A DNA stretch of 64,000 bases. Source: Microbacterium sp. GTDB lineage: Bacteria; Actinomycetota; Actinomycetes; Actinomycetales; Microbacteriaceae. Under the pieces are notes generated by a model, which made no database searches, had not been told where the DNA came from, and saw only the letters and a list, made by a program, of their open reading frames with translations. Every line of letters starts with the position of its first letter. Position 1 is the stretch's first letter. Of this stretch, positions 16,720 to 23,860 are shown in pieces. A program made the position numbers and the translations under genes. The stretch lies in assembly GCF_031178445.1 (NCBI RefSeq), contig NZ_JAPSIY010000001.1, positions 393,237 to 457,236 on the forward strand, given 5' to 3'.

Positions 16720-17211
16720 CTACGACCGCAGCTCGAAGGTCGTGGCGCCGACCTTGATCGGGGTGCCGATGTGCACCTGGGCGGGCTTGTCGCTCAGGCG
16801 CTCGCCGCCGAGGAAGGTGCCGTTCGTCGAACCGAGATCCTGGATGAGCCAGGTGTCGCCTCGCTTGCTGAGGCGAGCGTGATGACTGGAGGTGTAGTCG
16901 TCGCGGATGACGAGGCCGGATTCGCTCGATCTGCCGATGGACATGGGCTCGGAGCCGAGCGGCACTTCGAGCCCGGTCTTCGGGCCCGACGTGATGACCA
17001 GGCGCGTGGGCGACTTGCCTGAGCCTCCCGACGCGCCCGTCGCGGGGCGCGCGGCCTGCGGGGCGGGGGAGGCCGCTGCAGCTTCGGCCGGCATCTTGCG
17101 CACCCGCACGCCGAAGAGGTCCGAGCGCAGGGAGTAGACGACGCCGAACACGAAGAACCACAGCAGGATCAGGAATCCGATCCTCAGCAGCAGGAGCACC
17201 AGTTCACTCAT
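16720..17211 (-). CDS. fhaB: FHA domain protein FhaB/FipA type
   Basis: A membrane-anchored phosphothreonine reader of 163 residues. It has one N-terminal membrane helix (about 3-25, LVLLLLRIGFLILLWFF), an Ala/Pro linker, and a C-terminal FHA domain (about 75-160) with IGRSSESGLVIRDDYTSSHHARL and LGSTNGTFL, the phosphopeptide-binding residues. In mycobacteria the orthologue links kinase signalling to FtsZ and FtsQ. It overlaps fhaA by 4 nt. Confidence 0.94.
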   Translation of the reverse strand: MSELVLLLLRIGFLILLWFFVFGVVYSLRSDLFGVRVRKMPAEAAAASPAPQAARPATGASGGSGKSPTRLVITSGPKTGLEVPLGSEPMSIGRSSESGLVIRDDYTSSHHARLSKRGDTWLIQDLGSTNGTFLGGERLSDKPAQVHIGTPIKVGATTFELRS

Positions 17212-17891
17212 CGGCGGGACTCCTTGCTGCTGACCGGCATCACGCGGAACACGAGTTCTGTGCGCCCGATGGTGAAGGAGGTGTCGGGCGCGAGCGCCGC
17301 CTCGCGGATCTTCTGTCCGTCGACCTTGGTCCCGTTGGTGGAGCCCAGGTCGCGCAGCATCCCGCGCTCGCCATCCCAGAGGATCTCGGCGTGGCGGCGG
17401 CTGGAGCCGGCGTCGGAGATGGTGATGTCGGCGTCGCTGCCGCGGCCGATGACGGTGCGGGCGCTGGTCAGCGGATGCCGTCGGCCGTCGACCTCGATGA
17501 CGCCCTGCCACGAGACGCTGCTCTCCGTCGATCCCGAGCTGATGCGGACGGTGCCGGTGGCGACGCGCTCGTCGGCCTCCATGGCGATGTGCAGGGTGCC
17601 GCCGAAGCTGTAGCCCTGAGTGCGCGCATGCTTGGTCAGCAACGCGAAGAGCTCCTCGTGCAGAGCGCGGCCGAGCCCCTGCATCCGCTCGTGATCGTCG
17701 GGGCTGAGCCGAACCAGGTAATCGCTGGGGGTGATGATGCGGTCGCGGCTGACCACAGCCGCCTTGGTGTCGGCCTCGCGGCGCAGTGCGGAGGCGATCT
17801 CGACGGGCTGGATGCCGCTGCGGAAGGTCTTCGCGAACGCGCTGTTCACGGCGCGCTCAAGACCTTTCTCAAAGCTGTCAAGTAGTCCCAC
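17208..17891 (-). CDS. fhaA: DUF3662 and FHA domain protein FhaA
   Basis: A cytoplasmic adaptor of 227 residues that reads kinase phosphorylation. The N-terminal DUF3662 domain spans about 1-120 (starting GLLDSFEKGLERAVNSAF), and the FHA domain about 135-220 with IGRGSDADITISDAGSSRRHAEI and GSTNGTKVDG. The linker seen in mycobacterial FhaA is nearly absent here. GTG at 17891 is preceded by AGAGGA. It is the first gene of the seven-gene operon; ATCGTA at 17924-17929 (TACGAT on the minus strand) could be its -10 box. Confidence 0.94.
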   Translation of the reverse strand: MGLLDSFEKGLERAVNSAFAKTFRSGIQPVEIASALRREADTKAAVVSRDRIITPSDYLVRLSPDDHERMQGLGRALHEELFALLTKHARTQGYSFGGTLHIAMEADERVATGTVRISSGSTESSVSWQGVIEVDGRRHPLTSARTVIGRGSDADITISDAGSSRRHAEILWDGERGMLRDLGSTNGTKVDGQKIREAALAPDTSFTIGRTELVFRVMPVSSKESRR

Positions 17892-18029
17892 AAGGTTCCT
17901 CTGGCAAGCCGACGGGTAGGCCCATCGTAGCCAGCCCGGCTGAAAGTACGCCTCCGCGGGTCTCTGCGGGTGTCGCCGATGGCCGTCGATTCGGGGTTCT
18001 CACGGCGCGTGTGGACCCGTGGACATGCA

Positions 18030-18106
18030 TCGAGAACAGGCGATTCACCGGGCGCAGGACGATTCGCCGGGTACCGTCCTGTCCCGGGTGATCGTCCTGT
18101 TCTCGA
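18030..18106. repeat. Nested inverted repeat between fhaA and tRNA-Leu
   Basis: TCGAGAACAGG (18030-18040) and CCTGTTCTCGA (18096-18106) pair perfectly over 11 bp. Inside, CAGGACG (18055-18061) pairs with CGTCCTG (18075-18081) over 7 bp, with partly complementary sequence between. There is no T tract. It lies in the 299-nt space between the divergent fhaA and tRNA genes. The role is unknown. Confidence 0.6.
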
Positions 18107-18190
18107 CGAACGGATGCCGCTCGCCCGTGTTCAGTGCGCGCTGAATCCCGTGTTAGCCTTGGGAGGTTGAGTTCTTCGGAACGCGACACT

Positions 18191-18274
18191 GCGCGAGTGG
18201 CGGAATAGGTAGACGCGCTGGCTTCAGGTGCCAGTGCCTGCAAGGGCGTGGGGGTTCAAGTCCCCCCTCGCGCA
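18191..18274 (+). tRNA. tRNA-Leu (anticodon CAG)
   Basis: A complete 84-nt cloverleaf with a long variable arm, as in leucine tRNAs. The acceptor arms GCGCGAG and CTCGCGC pair; the anticodon stem CTGGC/GCCAG encloses TTCAGGT, giving anticodon CAG, which reads CUG. The T arm contains GGTTCAAGTCC. CCA is not encoded. A strong terminator follows directly. This tRNA is the usual neighbour of fhaA in Actinobacteria. Confidence 0.97.
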
Positions 18275-18280
18275 CAGAAT

Positions 18281-18313
18281 GCCGAAGGCCCCGGATCATC
18301 CGGGGCCTTCGGC
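18281..18313 (+). terminator. Terminator after tRNA-Leu, probably bidirectional
   Basis: GCCGAAGGCCCCGG and CCGGGGCCTTCGGC form a perfect 14-bp stem around ATCAT. GTTTCCC follows on the plus strand. The leftward cation-transporter gene ends 16 nt away and can share it. Confidence 0.85.
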
Positions 18314-18328
18314 GTTTCCCGGCACAGC

Positions 18329-19015
18329 TCAGGTGTTCGCGCAGCATCCGTCGGCGCATCCGTCGGGTTCGCGCTCCCCCGTGAGCACCGACACCGGCGC
18401 CGCGCAGCAGGCGTCGCCGCGCCATGCCTCGATGCCTTCGCGCACCGCGAAGCCCGCGATCACGAGGGCGGCGAGCGAGTCGGCCCAGGCCCAGCCGAGC
18501 AGGCTGTTCAGAACGAGCCCGACCAGCAGGGCGGCGGACAGGTAGCTGCAGATGAGCGTCTGCTTCGAGTCCGCGACCGCCGAGGCGGAACCGAGCTCGC
18601 GACCGGTGCGCTGCTCGAACCAGCTCAGGAACGGCATGACCAGCAGGCTGAGGGCGGCCAGCACGATGCCGACCGGCGAGTGCTCCGGCTCGCGCAGGCC
18701 CGCCAGCGACAGCACCGCGTCGACCGAGACGTACGCGGCCAAAGCGAAGAACGACAGCGCGATCACGCGGAGCGCGGTCCGCTCGCGGCGTTCGGGATCG
18801 GGTGCGGCGAACTGCCAGGCCACCGCCGCCGCCGAGAGCACCTCGACGATCGAGTCGAGGCCGAACCCGATCAGCGCCGCAGACGAGGCGGCGCCACCCG
18901 CCGCGAGGGCCACGACCGCTTCGATGACGTTCCAGGTGATCGTGACGCCGACGACGATGCGGATGCGGCGACGCAGGATCGTCGTCCGCTCCGGCGAGCG
19001 CAGTGCGATGGTCAT
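18329..19015 (-). CDS. Cation diffusion facilitator-like metal exporter with Cys-rich tail
   Basis: A membrane exporter of 228 residues with about six helices, beginning after a basic N terminus. Conserved Asp residues in GFGLDSIVEVL, YVSVDAVLSL and WADSLAALVIAG occupy CDF-like positions. The C-terminal 30 residues contain five Cys (DACCAAP and DGCADGCCANT), suggesting a soft-metal site. It overlaps cmtR by 4 nt, so the regulator and exporter form one operon; Cd2+ or Pb2+ export is inferred from this. It lacks the long CDF cytoplasmic domain. Confidence 0.85.
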   Translation of the reverse strand: MTIALRSPERTTILRRRIRIVVGVTITWNVIEAVVALAAGGAASSAALIGFGLDSIVEVLSAAAVAWQFAAPDPERRERTALRVIALSFFALAAYVSVDAVLSLAGLREPEHSPVGIVLAALSLLVMPFLSWFEQRTGRELGSASAVADSKQTLICSYLSAALLVGLVLNSLLGWAWADSLAALVIAGFAVREGIEAWRGDACCAAPVSVLTGEREPDGCADGCCANT

Positions 19016-19371
19016 CGGGCGGCCTCGGCGTCGCAGCATCCTTCGACCGCGCACGCGGGATCGAGGCAGGGCTCGTTCGCGTCGACGGCGAGGGTGACGT
19101 CCAGCAGTGCGGTGAGTGCGGCAGTGAGGTGCGGATCCGCGATCTCGTACCGTGTCTGCCGCCCCTCCGGCTCGGCGACGACGATGCCGCACCCGCGCAG
19201 GCAGCCGAGGTGGTTCGACACGTTCGTGCGACTGAGCCCGAGATCCTCAGCGAGACGGCCCGGGTACGCCGGGCCGTCCAGCAGCGACAGCAGGATCCGC
19301 GAGCGGGTCGCGTCCGCCATGGCGCGACCCAGGCGGTTCATCGCGTCGACGCGTGTGGCAAGAGTCAGCAT
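19012..19371 (-). CDS. cmtR: ArsR/SmtB-family Cd/Pb-sensing repressor (CmtR)
   Basis: A 119-residue winged-helix metal sensor. The helix-turn-helix is around LAEDLGLSRTNVSNHLGCLRGCG. Cys57, Cys61 and Cys102 fall at exactly the positions that bind Cd2+/Pb2+ in Mycobacterium tuberculosis CmtR, and VTLAVDANEPC matches the family C terminus. Three further Cys lie near the end (DPAC, EGCC). A TATAGT box lies 6 nt upstream of ATG 19371 on the minus strand, so the mRNA may be leaderless. It is expected to repress itself and the exporter. Confidence 0.9.
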   Translation of the reverse strand: MLTLATRVDAMNRLGRAMADATRSRILLSLLDGPAYPGRLAEDLGLSRTNVSNHLGCLRGCGIVVAEPEGRQTRYEIADPHLTAALTALLDVTLAVDANEPCLDPACAVEGCCDAEAAR

Positions 19372-19400
19372 CCACTGACTATACAGCGTTCACTGACCTA
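19372..19400 (-). promoter_or_regulatory. cmtR promoter/operator region
   Basis: TATAGT (minus strand, 19383-19378) is a good -10 box whose predicted start coincides with the cmtR ATG. Two copies of CACTGAC (19373-19379 and 19391-19397 region) are spaced 18 bp apart on one face of the helix. They are candidate repressor sites. Confidence 0.5.
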
Positions 19401-19435
19401 TTGCACAGCGGTGGTCCGGCTGACCGCCGTGCGCG

Positions 19436-19813
19436 TCATCGCCGCGACGGCGTCAGCAGCAGGATGCCGACGGCCGAGACGATGCCGAGGATCGCATCGG
19501 GAAGCCAGGTGCCCAGCGCGGCGACGTGCCAGACGAAGAACAGCGGCAGTGCCCAGAGCGCCACACGTACTGCCCTGGAGTGCATTCCGCCCCAGACGGC
19601 GGCGACGCCCAGCACCGCGGCGAGCGTGCCGAACGACGCGATCAGCACGACCGCCGATGCCTCGAAGGGGTCGTCGGCGAAGGCCGTGCTGATGGCGATG
19701 ACGCCGCACAGCGCGAACACCGCCGTCAGCAGTGCCTGCCCGGTCCTGTTGCGAACGCGGTTCAGCCGCGTACCGGTCGACGGTGGCTCTGCGTGGGTGA
19801 GGGAGATGCTCAT
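19436..19813 (-). CDS. Small polytopic membrane protein
   Basis: A 125-residue protein with four predicted membrane helices (starting at about residues 27, 52, 80 and 103) and a basic N terminus. I do not recognise a family with a known role. ATG at 19813 has GGAAGG upstream. It is divergent from a gene for a membrane-bound LuxR-type regulator, and a perfect 12-bp inverted repeat lies between them, so it is probably that regulator's target. Confidence 0.7.
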   Translation of the reverse strand: MSISLTHAEPPSTGTRLNRVRNRTGQALLTAVFALCGVIAISTAFADDPFEASAVVLIASFGTLAAVLGVAAVWGGMHSRAVRVALWALPLFFVWHVAALGTWLPDAILGIVSAVGILLLTPSRR

Positions 19814-19845
19814 GGGATGTCCTTCCGTTCGGAGCTGAGTTGCCA

Positions 19846-19897
19846 CGAACGTAGGGCCACCACGCCGTGAGCGGGGATGCGGCCAGCCCTACGTTCG
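19846..19897. promoter_or_regulatory. Inverted repeat operator candidate
   Basis: CGAACGTAGGGC (19846-19857) and GCCCTACGTTCG (19886-19897) are exact inverted copies with a 28-bp spacer. They lie between the divergent starts at 19813 and 19986. The centre-to-centre distance of 40 bp is close to four helical turns. Confidence 0.65.
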
Positions 19898-19985
19898 CAA
19901 ACCAAGGGGTGGGGTTGACCGCATTTCCGCCTCCCGGGAGCCAGACCCCTGTGCTCGCCGCCGCGGGAACCGGATACTGAGAGGC

Positions 19986-20912
19986 ATGGCCGAGGTGCTC
20001 ATTCCGCTGCTGTTCGTGCTGGCGGGCGTGCTCGGTCCGCTCTGGCAGGCGGCTCGCTTCACCACGCTGCTGCTCGCGGCCGTGGGCCTGCTTCATCTCT
20101 CCGGGCTCGCGATGTCGCTCGCGGCCCTCGAAGGCGAGAACGCGGTGCTGCACACCGGGTCACAGGTGCTCTTCGTCGCAGGATTCGCCGCGCTCCTGCC
20201 ACTGGCGTGCGGCTACCCCTCCGGGCCCGCGCCGCGCTGGTCGTGGCTCGCCGGGTCGGCGGCGGTGCTGGTGCCGGTGGCCTCCGGATTCTCGGATGCG
20301 ACGCCGACGGTGCTCTCGCGGGCGGATGCTGCCGGGCGGCCGAGCACGCTCGGACCGATCGTCGCCGCCCTGCCGCCCGAGGTGGCCGCGTCTTCGGGGG
20401 TGGTGTTCAGCCTCCCGGTCCTCGCTGCAGCGATCCTCATGATCCGTCTTCTTCGCGGCGACCGCGAGTTGCGCGGCCGGCTCACGCTGCCGCTCGCGGC
20501 GCTCGCCGCGTTCGCGGTCATCATCGCCGTCGCGGCGCTGCTGCGCCCGCAGGCGGAGCCCCTCACGACGACGCTCTTCCTCGTCGCGAGTCCCCTCGTG
20601 CCCGTCGCGCTCGTCGCGGGGAGCCGTCCGCTGGCGCGGCCCCTCGACGACCGGAGCACTCTCAGTGCGCCGAGTGTCGACGCGACGCCGGCCGATCCCC
20701 GCGTCCAGGCGCTCTCGCCACGGGAGCGCGAGGTGCTCGCGCTCATGGCCGCCGGGGCCAGTAACGCGGCCATCGCGCGGGAGCTGTTCATCTCGCTCTC
20801 CGCGGTCGAGAAGCACACGACCGCGATCTTCGCGAAGCTGGGCCTGGCATCGGAGCCGCAGACGCACCGCCGCGTGAGTGCCGTCGTGGCGTACCTGCGC
20901 GCGACGAACTGA
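19986..20912 (+). CDS. Membrane-anchored LuxR-type transcriptional regulator
   Basis: A 308-residue one-component regulator. The first 215 residues form about six or seven membrane helices with short loops and no recognised sensor domain. The last 65 residues are a LuxR/GerE helix-turn-helix (LSPREREVLALMAAGASNAAIARELFIS ... VEKHTTAIFAKLGL). The DNA-binding domain would be tethered to the inner face of the membrane. It probably acts at the inverted repeat shared with the divergent small membrane gene. The signal is unknown. Confidence 0.85.
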   Translation: MAEVLIPLLFVLAGVLGPLWQAARFTTLLLAAVGLLHLSGLAMSLAALEGENAVLHTGSQVLFVAGFAALLPLACGYPSGPAPRWSWLAGSAAVLVPVASGFSDATPTVLSRADAAGRPSTLGPIVAALPPEVAASSGVVFSLPVLAAAILMIRLLRGDRELRGRLTLPLAALAAFAVIIAVAALLRPQAEPLTTTLFLVASPLVPVALVAGSRPLARPLDDRSTLSAPSVDATPADPRVQALSPREREVLALMAAGASNAAIARELFISLSAVEKHTTAIFAKLGLASEPQTHRRVSAVVAYLRATN

Positions 20913-20944
20913 ACGCCGCGAACACGTCTGTGCACGGTCTCGGG

Positions 20945-20975
20945 TTTGCGCGCTGTACTACTGTCGTAATACAGT
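20945..20975 (+). promoter_or_regulatory. Promoter and operator of the GntR-ABC operon
   Basis: TTTGCG (20945-20950), 16 nt, then TAATAC (20967-20972) resembles a housekeeping promoter. The palindrome ACTGT-N6-ACAGT (20960-20975) overlaps the -10 box and is a likely autoregulatory GntR site. Confidence 0.6.
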
Positions 20976-21026
20976 GAGACAGCCGCGGAAGTAGGCCCAC
21001 GGACCCGATCTCAGGAAGGTGCCACG

Positions 21027-21434
21027 ATGCGGATCGACGACTCCCGCCCGATCTGGGCGCAGCTGGTCGATGAGTTCCGGCGCCGGATCGCCGCCGGCGA
21101 ATGGACGCCGGGATCGAAGGTCTCGTCCGTGCGCGAACTGGCGCTCGAGATGGGCGTCAATCCGAACACCGTGCAGAAGGCTCTCGGCGAGGTCGACCGT
21201 CTGGGACTCACCACGACCGAGCGCACCGCCGGACGCTTCGTCACCGAAGACGAGCGCGCAGTGGCTCGCGATCGCGCGGTGCTGGCCGAGTCCACCGCCG
21301 ACGGATTCGTCGTCGCCGCCGCCGGCCTCGGCATGACCCTTGCCGAGGCGCACGACCTGCTCGCCCAGCGGTGGGACGCACACGACTCCCCCGTCACCAT
21401 GAGTACTCACAGCGAAAGAGAGGATGCCCGATGA
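21027..21434 (+). CDS. GntR family transcriptional regulator (YtrA type)
   Basis: A short 135-residue GntR protein, the YtrA-like form with a winged helix and only a small helical dimerisation tail. The DNA-binding part is IWAQLVDEFRRRIAAGEW and VSSVRELALEMGVNPNTVQKAL. AGGAAGG precedes ATG 21027. It overlaps the ABC ATPase gene by 4 nt. YtrA-type repressors usually control the ABC transporter encoded with them, often in response to envelope-active compounds; that role is inferred here. Confidence 0.92.
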   Translation: MRIDDSRPIWAQLVDEFRRRIAAGEWTPGSKVSSVRELALEMGVNPNTVQKALGEVDRLGLTTTERTAGRFVTEDERAVARDRAVLAESTADGFVVAAAGLGMTLAEAHDLLAQRWDAHDSPVTMSTHSEREDAR

Positions 21435-22141
21435 GAACCCAGGCCCCGCCGGCGGTCGAGATCACCGGCCTGACCAAGGCGTATCGCGGACGCCCCGCCC
21501 TCGACGGACTCGACCTGAGTCTGGCTCCCGGTCAGATCGTCGGACTGATGGGCGACAACGGATCCGGAAAGACCACACTGCTGAAGATCCTCGCCGGCCT
21601 GCTGTCGGACTGGGAAGGGACGGTGCGGGTGGACGGACGCGAACCGGGCGCAGAGTCGAAGGCGCACGTCTCCTTCCTCCCCGACGCCTCGTTCCTCCCC
21701 GATGCGCACAGGCCCGCCGACTCGGTGGCCCTCTACGCCCGGTTCTTCGCCGACTTCGACGAGGCCAAGGCGAAGCGGATGATCGACTTCTTCGGGCTCC
21801 CCTGGGACCGCACCCTGAAGGAGATGTCGAAGGGGATGCGCGAGAAGCTGCAGATCTCGCTCGCGATGTCGCGGCGGGCTCGGGTGTATCTGCTCGACGA
21901 GCCGATCTCCGGCGTGGATCCCGCGTCACGTGACGTCATCCTGCGCGGCATCCTCTCGAACTTCGAGGAGGACGCGCTCCTGCTCATCTCCACCCATCTC
22001 ATCCAGGACGTGGAGCAGATCGTCGATTCCGTGCTGTTCCTGCGTGCGGGCAGGGTTCTGCTGCACGGGGGCGCTGACGATCTCCGCGCCGAACACGGCG
22101 TCAGCCTCGACGCTCTCTTCAGAAAGGTGTACGCAGCATGA
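21431..22141 (+). CDS. ABC transporter ATP-binding protein
   Basis: The ATPase subunit, 236 residues. Walker A is GDNGSGKTT (about 42-50), the signature position reads MSKGMREKLQ (a variant of LSGGQ), Walker B is VYLLDEPISGVDP, and the H-loop is ISTHL. Together with the permease downstream (4-nt overlap) it forms a heterodimeric transporter of the YtrB/bacitracin-export-like group. The substrate is unknown. Confidence 0.93.
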   Translation: MRTQAPPAVEITGLTKAYRGRPALDGLDLSLAPGQIVGLMGDNGSGKTTLLKILAGLLSDWEGTVRVDGREPGAESKAHVSFLPDASFLPDAHRPADSVALYARFFADFDEAKAKRMIDFFGLPWDRTLKEMSKGMREKLQISLAMSRRARVYLLDEPISGVDPASRDVILRGILSNFEEDALLLISTHLIQDVEQIVDSVLFLRAGRVLLHGGADDLRAEHGVSLDALFRKVYAA

Positions 22142-22962
22142 TCGGTACGCTGTTCGCGCAGGAGTACCGCGCGACCCGCAAGAACCTGTTCACCGGCGTC
22201 GGCATCGCACTGCTGGTCGCGGTCGGGTCGTTCGCCGTTGCCGCGCTGCGGGTGCCTGTGGTGGGCGACCTCGGCCTCGCACTGGGCTTCGTCACCACCG
22301 CCGCGATCACCCCGGCCGTTCTGGGGATGCTCGTCGAGAACTACTGGCGCACGATGTACGGCCGCGAGGGCTACTTCACGATGACGATCCCCGTGCGCGG
22401 GCGCACGCTGTTCACGGTGAAGGTGCTCTACGCGATCGTCGCGGCCTTCGTCGCTCTGGTCGTGACCGGCATCGGCCTGCTCGGCGGGATCGTCGCCTTC
22501 TCGCTCTCGCAGGGCCGCGCGCCCGGGCAGACGCTGACCGATATCGCCACGGGCGTGCAGCCCTGGATGGTGTGGTTCGTCGTCGCCGCCCTTGTTCTTC
22601 AGATCGCGTTCCTCGTGATCGTCGGGGCGGCGCTCATGTCGATCGGCGCGGAGGCGCGCTTCAACCATCTCGGCTTCGGCGCCCCGGTCCTCGGCGGGAT
22701 CCTCTTCTACGTCGTCGCGCAGATCGTCACCTTCGCGGCGATCCTGCTGATTCCCGTCGGCATCGTGTTCACAGGTCCCGAGGCGGGGCGTCTCGTACCG
22801 CAGAGCATGCTCGCGGACTTCATCGACGCGCTCGGTGCGCCTGCGGGCACGGCGACGCCACACGTGCTGGGACTCGGCTTCGTCATCACGAGCATCCTCA
22901 TCGCGGCACTGATGGCGTGGCGCGGCGGCCGATCGGTCGAGCGGCACACCTCACTGCGATGA
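22138..22962 (+). CDS. ABC transporter permease
   Basis: A membrane subunit of 274 residues with six predicted helices, no sequence-specific signature beyond the ABC-2-like layout. The loop YGREGYFTMTIPVRGRTLF after helix 2 resembles permeases of GntR-controlled exporters. It is the last gene of the GntR-ATPase-permease operon, and a strong terminator begins 3 nt after its stop. Confidence 0.85.
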   Translation: MIGTLFAQEYRATRKNLFTGVGIALLVAVGSFAVAALRVPVVGDLGLALGFVTTAAITPAVLGMLVENYWRTMYGREGYFTMTIPVRGRTLFTVKVLYAIVAAFVALVVTGIGLLGGIVAFSLSQGRAPGQTLTDIATGVQPWMVWFVVAALVLQIAFLVIVGAALMSIGAEARFNHLGFGAPVLGGILFYVVAQIVTFAAILLIPVGIVFTGPEAGRLVPQSMLADFIDALGAPAGTATPHVLGLGFVITSILIAALMAWRGGRSVERHTSLR

Positions 22963-22965
22963 GCC

Positions 22966-22996
22966 GATGGCCCGCCGGATGAACCGGCGGGCCATC
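22966..22996. terminator. Bidirectional terminator between ABC permease and shikimate dehydrogenase
   Basis: GATGGCCCGCCGG and CCGGCGGGCCATC form a perfect 13-bp stem around ATGAA. It lies where the two genes converge; its last two bases overlap the stop codon of the leftward gene. Confidence 0.75.
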
Positions 22997-23810
22997 ACCG
23001 TCCGGCGCGCATGAACGCCTCGGCCGCGCGAACCTGCTCGTCCGAGGGGCGGATGCCGGTGTAGAGCACGAACTGCTCGAGCGCCTGGAGGGTGGCGACC
23101 TCGGCGCCGGTGATCACGGTCCTGCCGGCGGCGCGACCCGCGGCGATCAGCGGTGTCTCGGCAGGCAGGGCGACGACGTCGAACACGACGGAGGCGGCAT
23201 CCACGGTCTCCGGCGGAAACGACAGTGTCCGTTCCTCCGCTCCCCCGGCCATCCCGATCGGCGTGACGTTCACGATCACGTCGGCGGTCGCATCGCCGAG
23301 CGATGCCCGCCAGCCGAAGCCGTACAGCTCCGCCAAGGCCCGCCCGTTCGCCTCGTTGCGCGCGACGATCGTCACCTCCCGGAATCCCGCGTCGCGGAAA
23401 GCGGCCGCGGTCGCCTTCGCCATGCCGCCCGATCCTCTCAGCAGCACGGTGCCCGCCGGATCGAGGGCGTGCCGATCGATCAGCTGTGCGATCGCCGCGT
23501 AGTCGGTGTTGTACGCGGTCAGCACGCCGTCGTCGTTGACGATCGTGTTGACCGAGTCGATGGCGGATGCGGTGGCGTCCATGCGGTCGACGAGGGCGAT
23601 CACGTCCTCTTTATAGGGCATCGAGATCGCGCACCCACGGATGCCGAGGCCTCGCACGCCGGCGATCGCCTGCGCCAGATCGGTCGGCGCGAACGCCTTG
23701 TAGATCCAGTTCAGACCGAGCGCCTCGTAGAGGTGGTTGTGGAACCGCGTGCCGTTGTTGCTCGGCCTCGCCGACAGCGAGATGCACAGCGTCATGTCCT
23801 TGTTCAGCAT
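22995..23810 (-). CDS. Shikimate dehydrogenase-like protein (HI0607/SDH-L type)
   Basis: An NAD(P)-dependent reductase of 271 residues in the AroE superfamily. SLSARPSNNGTRFHNHLYEALGLNW near the start, CAISMPYKEDVI, SVNTIVND, AYNTDYAAI and GSGGMAKATAAA follow the Haemophilus HI0607 protein closely, a subgroup with low shikimate activity and an uncertain physiological substrate. ATG at 23810 matches that protein's start; GTG at 23816 is the alternative. It is not clustered with other aro genes, so a role in aromatic synthesis is not assured. Confidence 0.88.
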   Translation of the reverse strand: MLNKDMTLCISLSARPSNNGTRFHNHLYEALGLNWIYKAFAPTDLAQAIAGVRGLGIRGCAISMPYKEDVIALVDRMDATASAIDSVNTIVNDDGVLTAYNTDYAAIAQLIDRHALDPAGTVLLRGSGGMAKATAAAFRDAGFREVTIVARNEANGRALAELYGFGWRASLGDATADVIVNVTPIGMAGGAEERTLSFPPETVDAASVVFDVVALPAETPLIAAGRAAGRTVITGAEVATLQALEQFVLYTGIRPSDEQVRAAEAFMRAGR

Positions 23811-23860
23811 GGTCACGGCATCAGGCTACCGAGCAGCCATGGGAAAGGGCCGCCCCGCCC

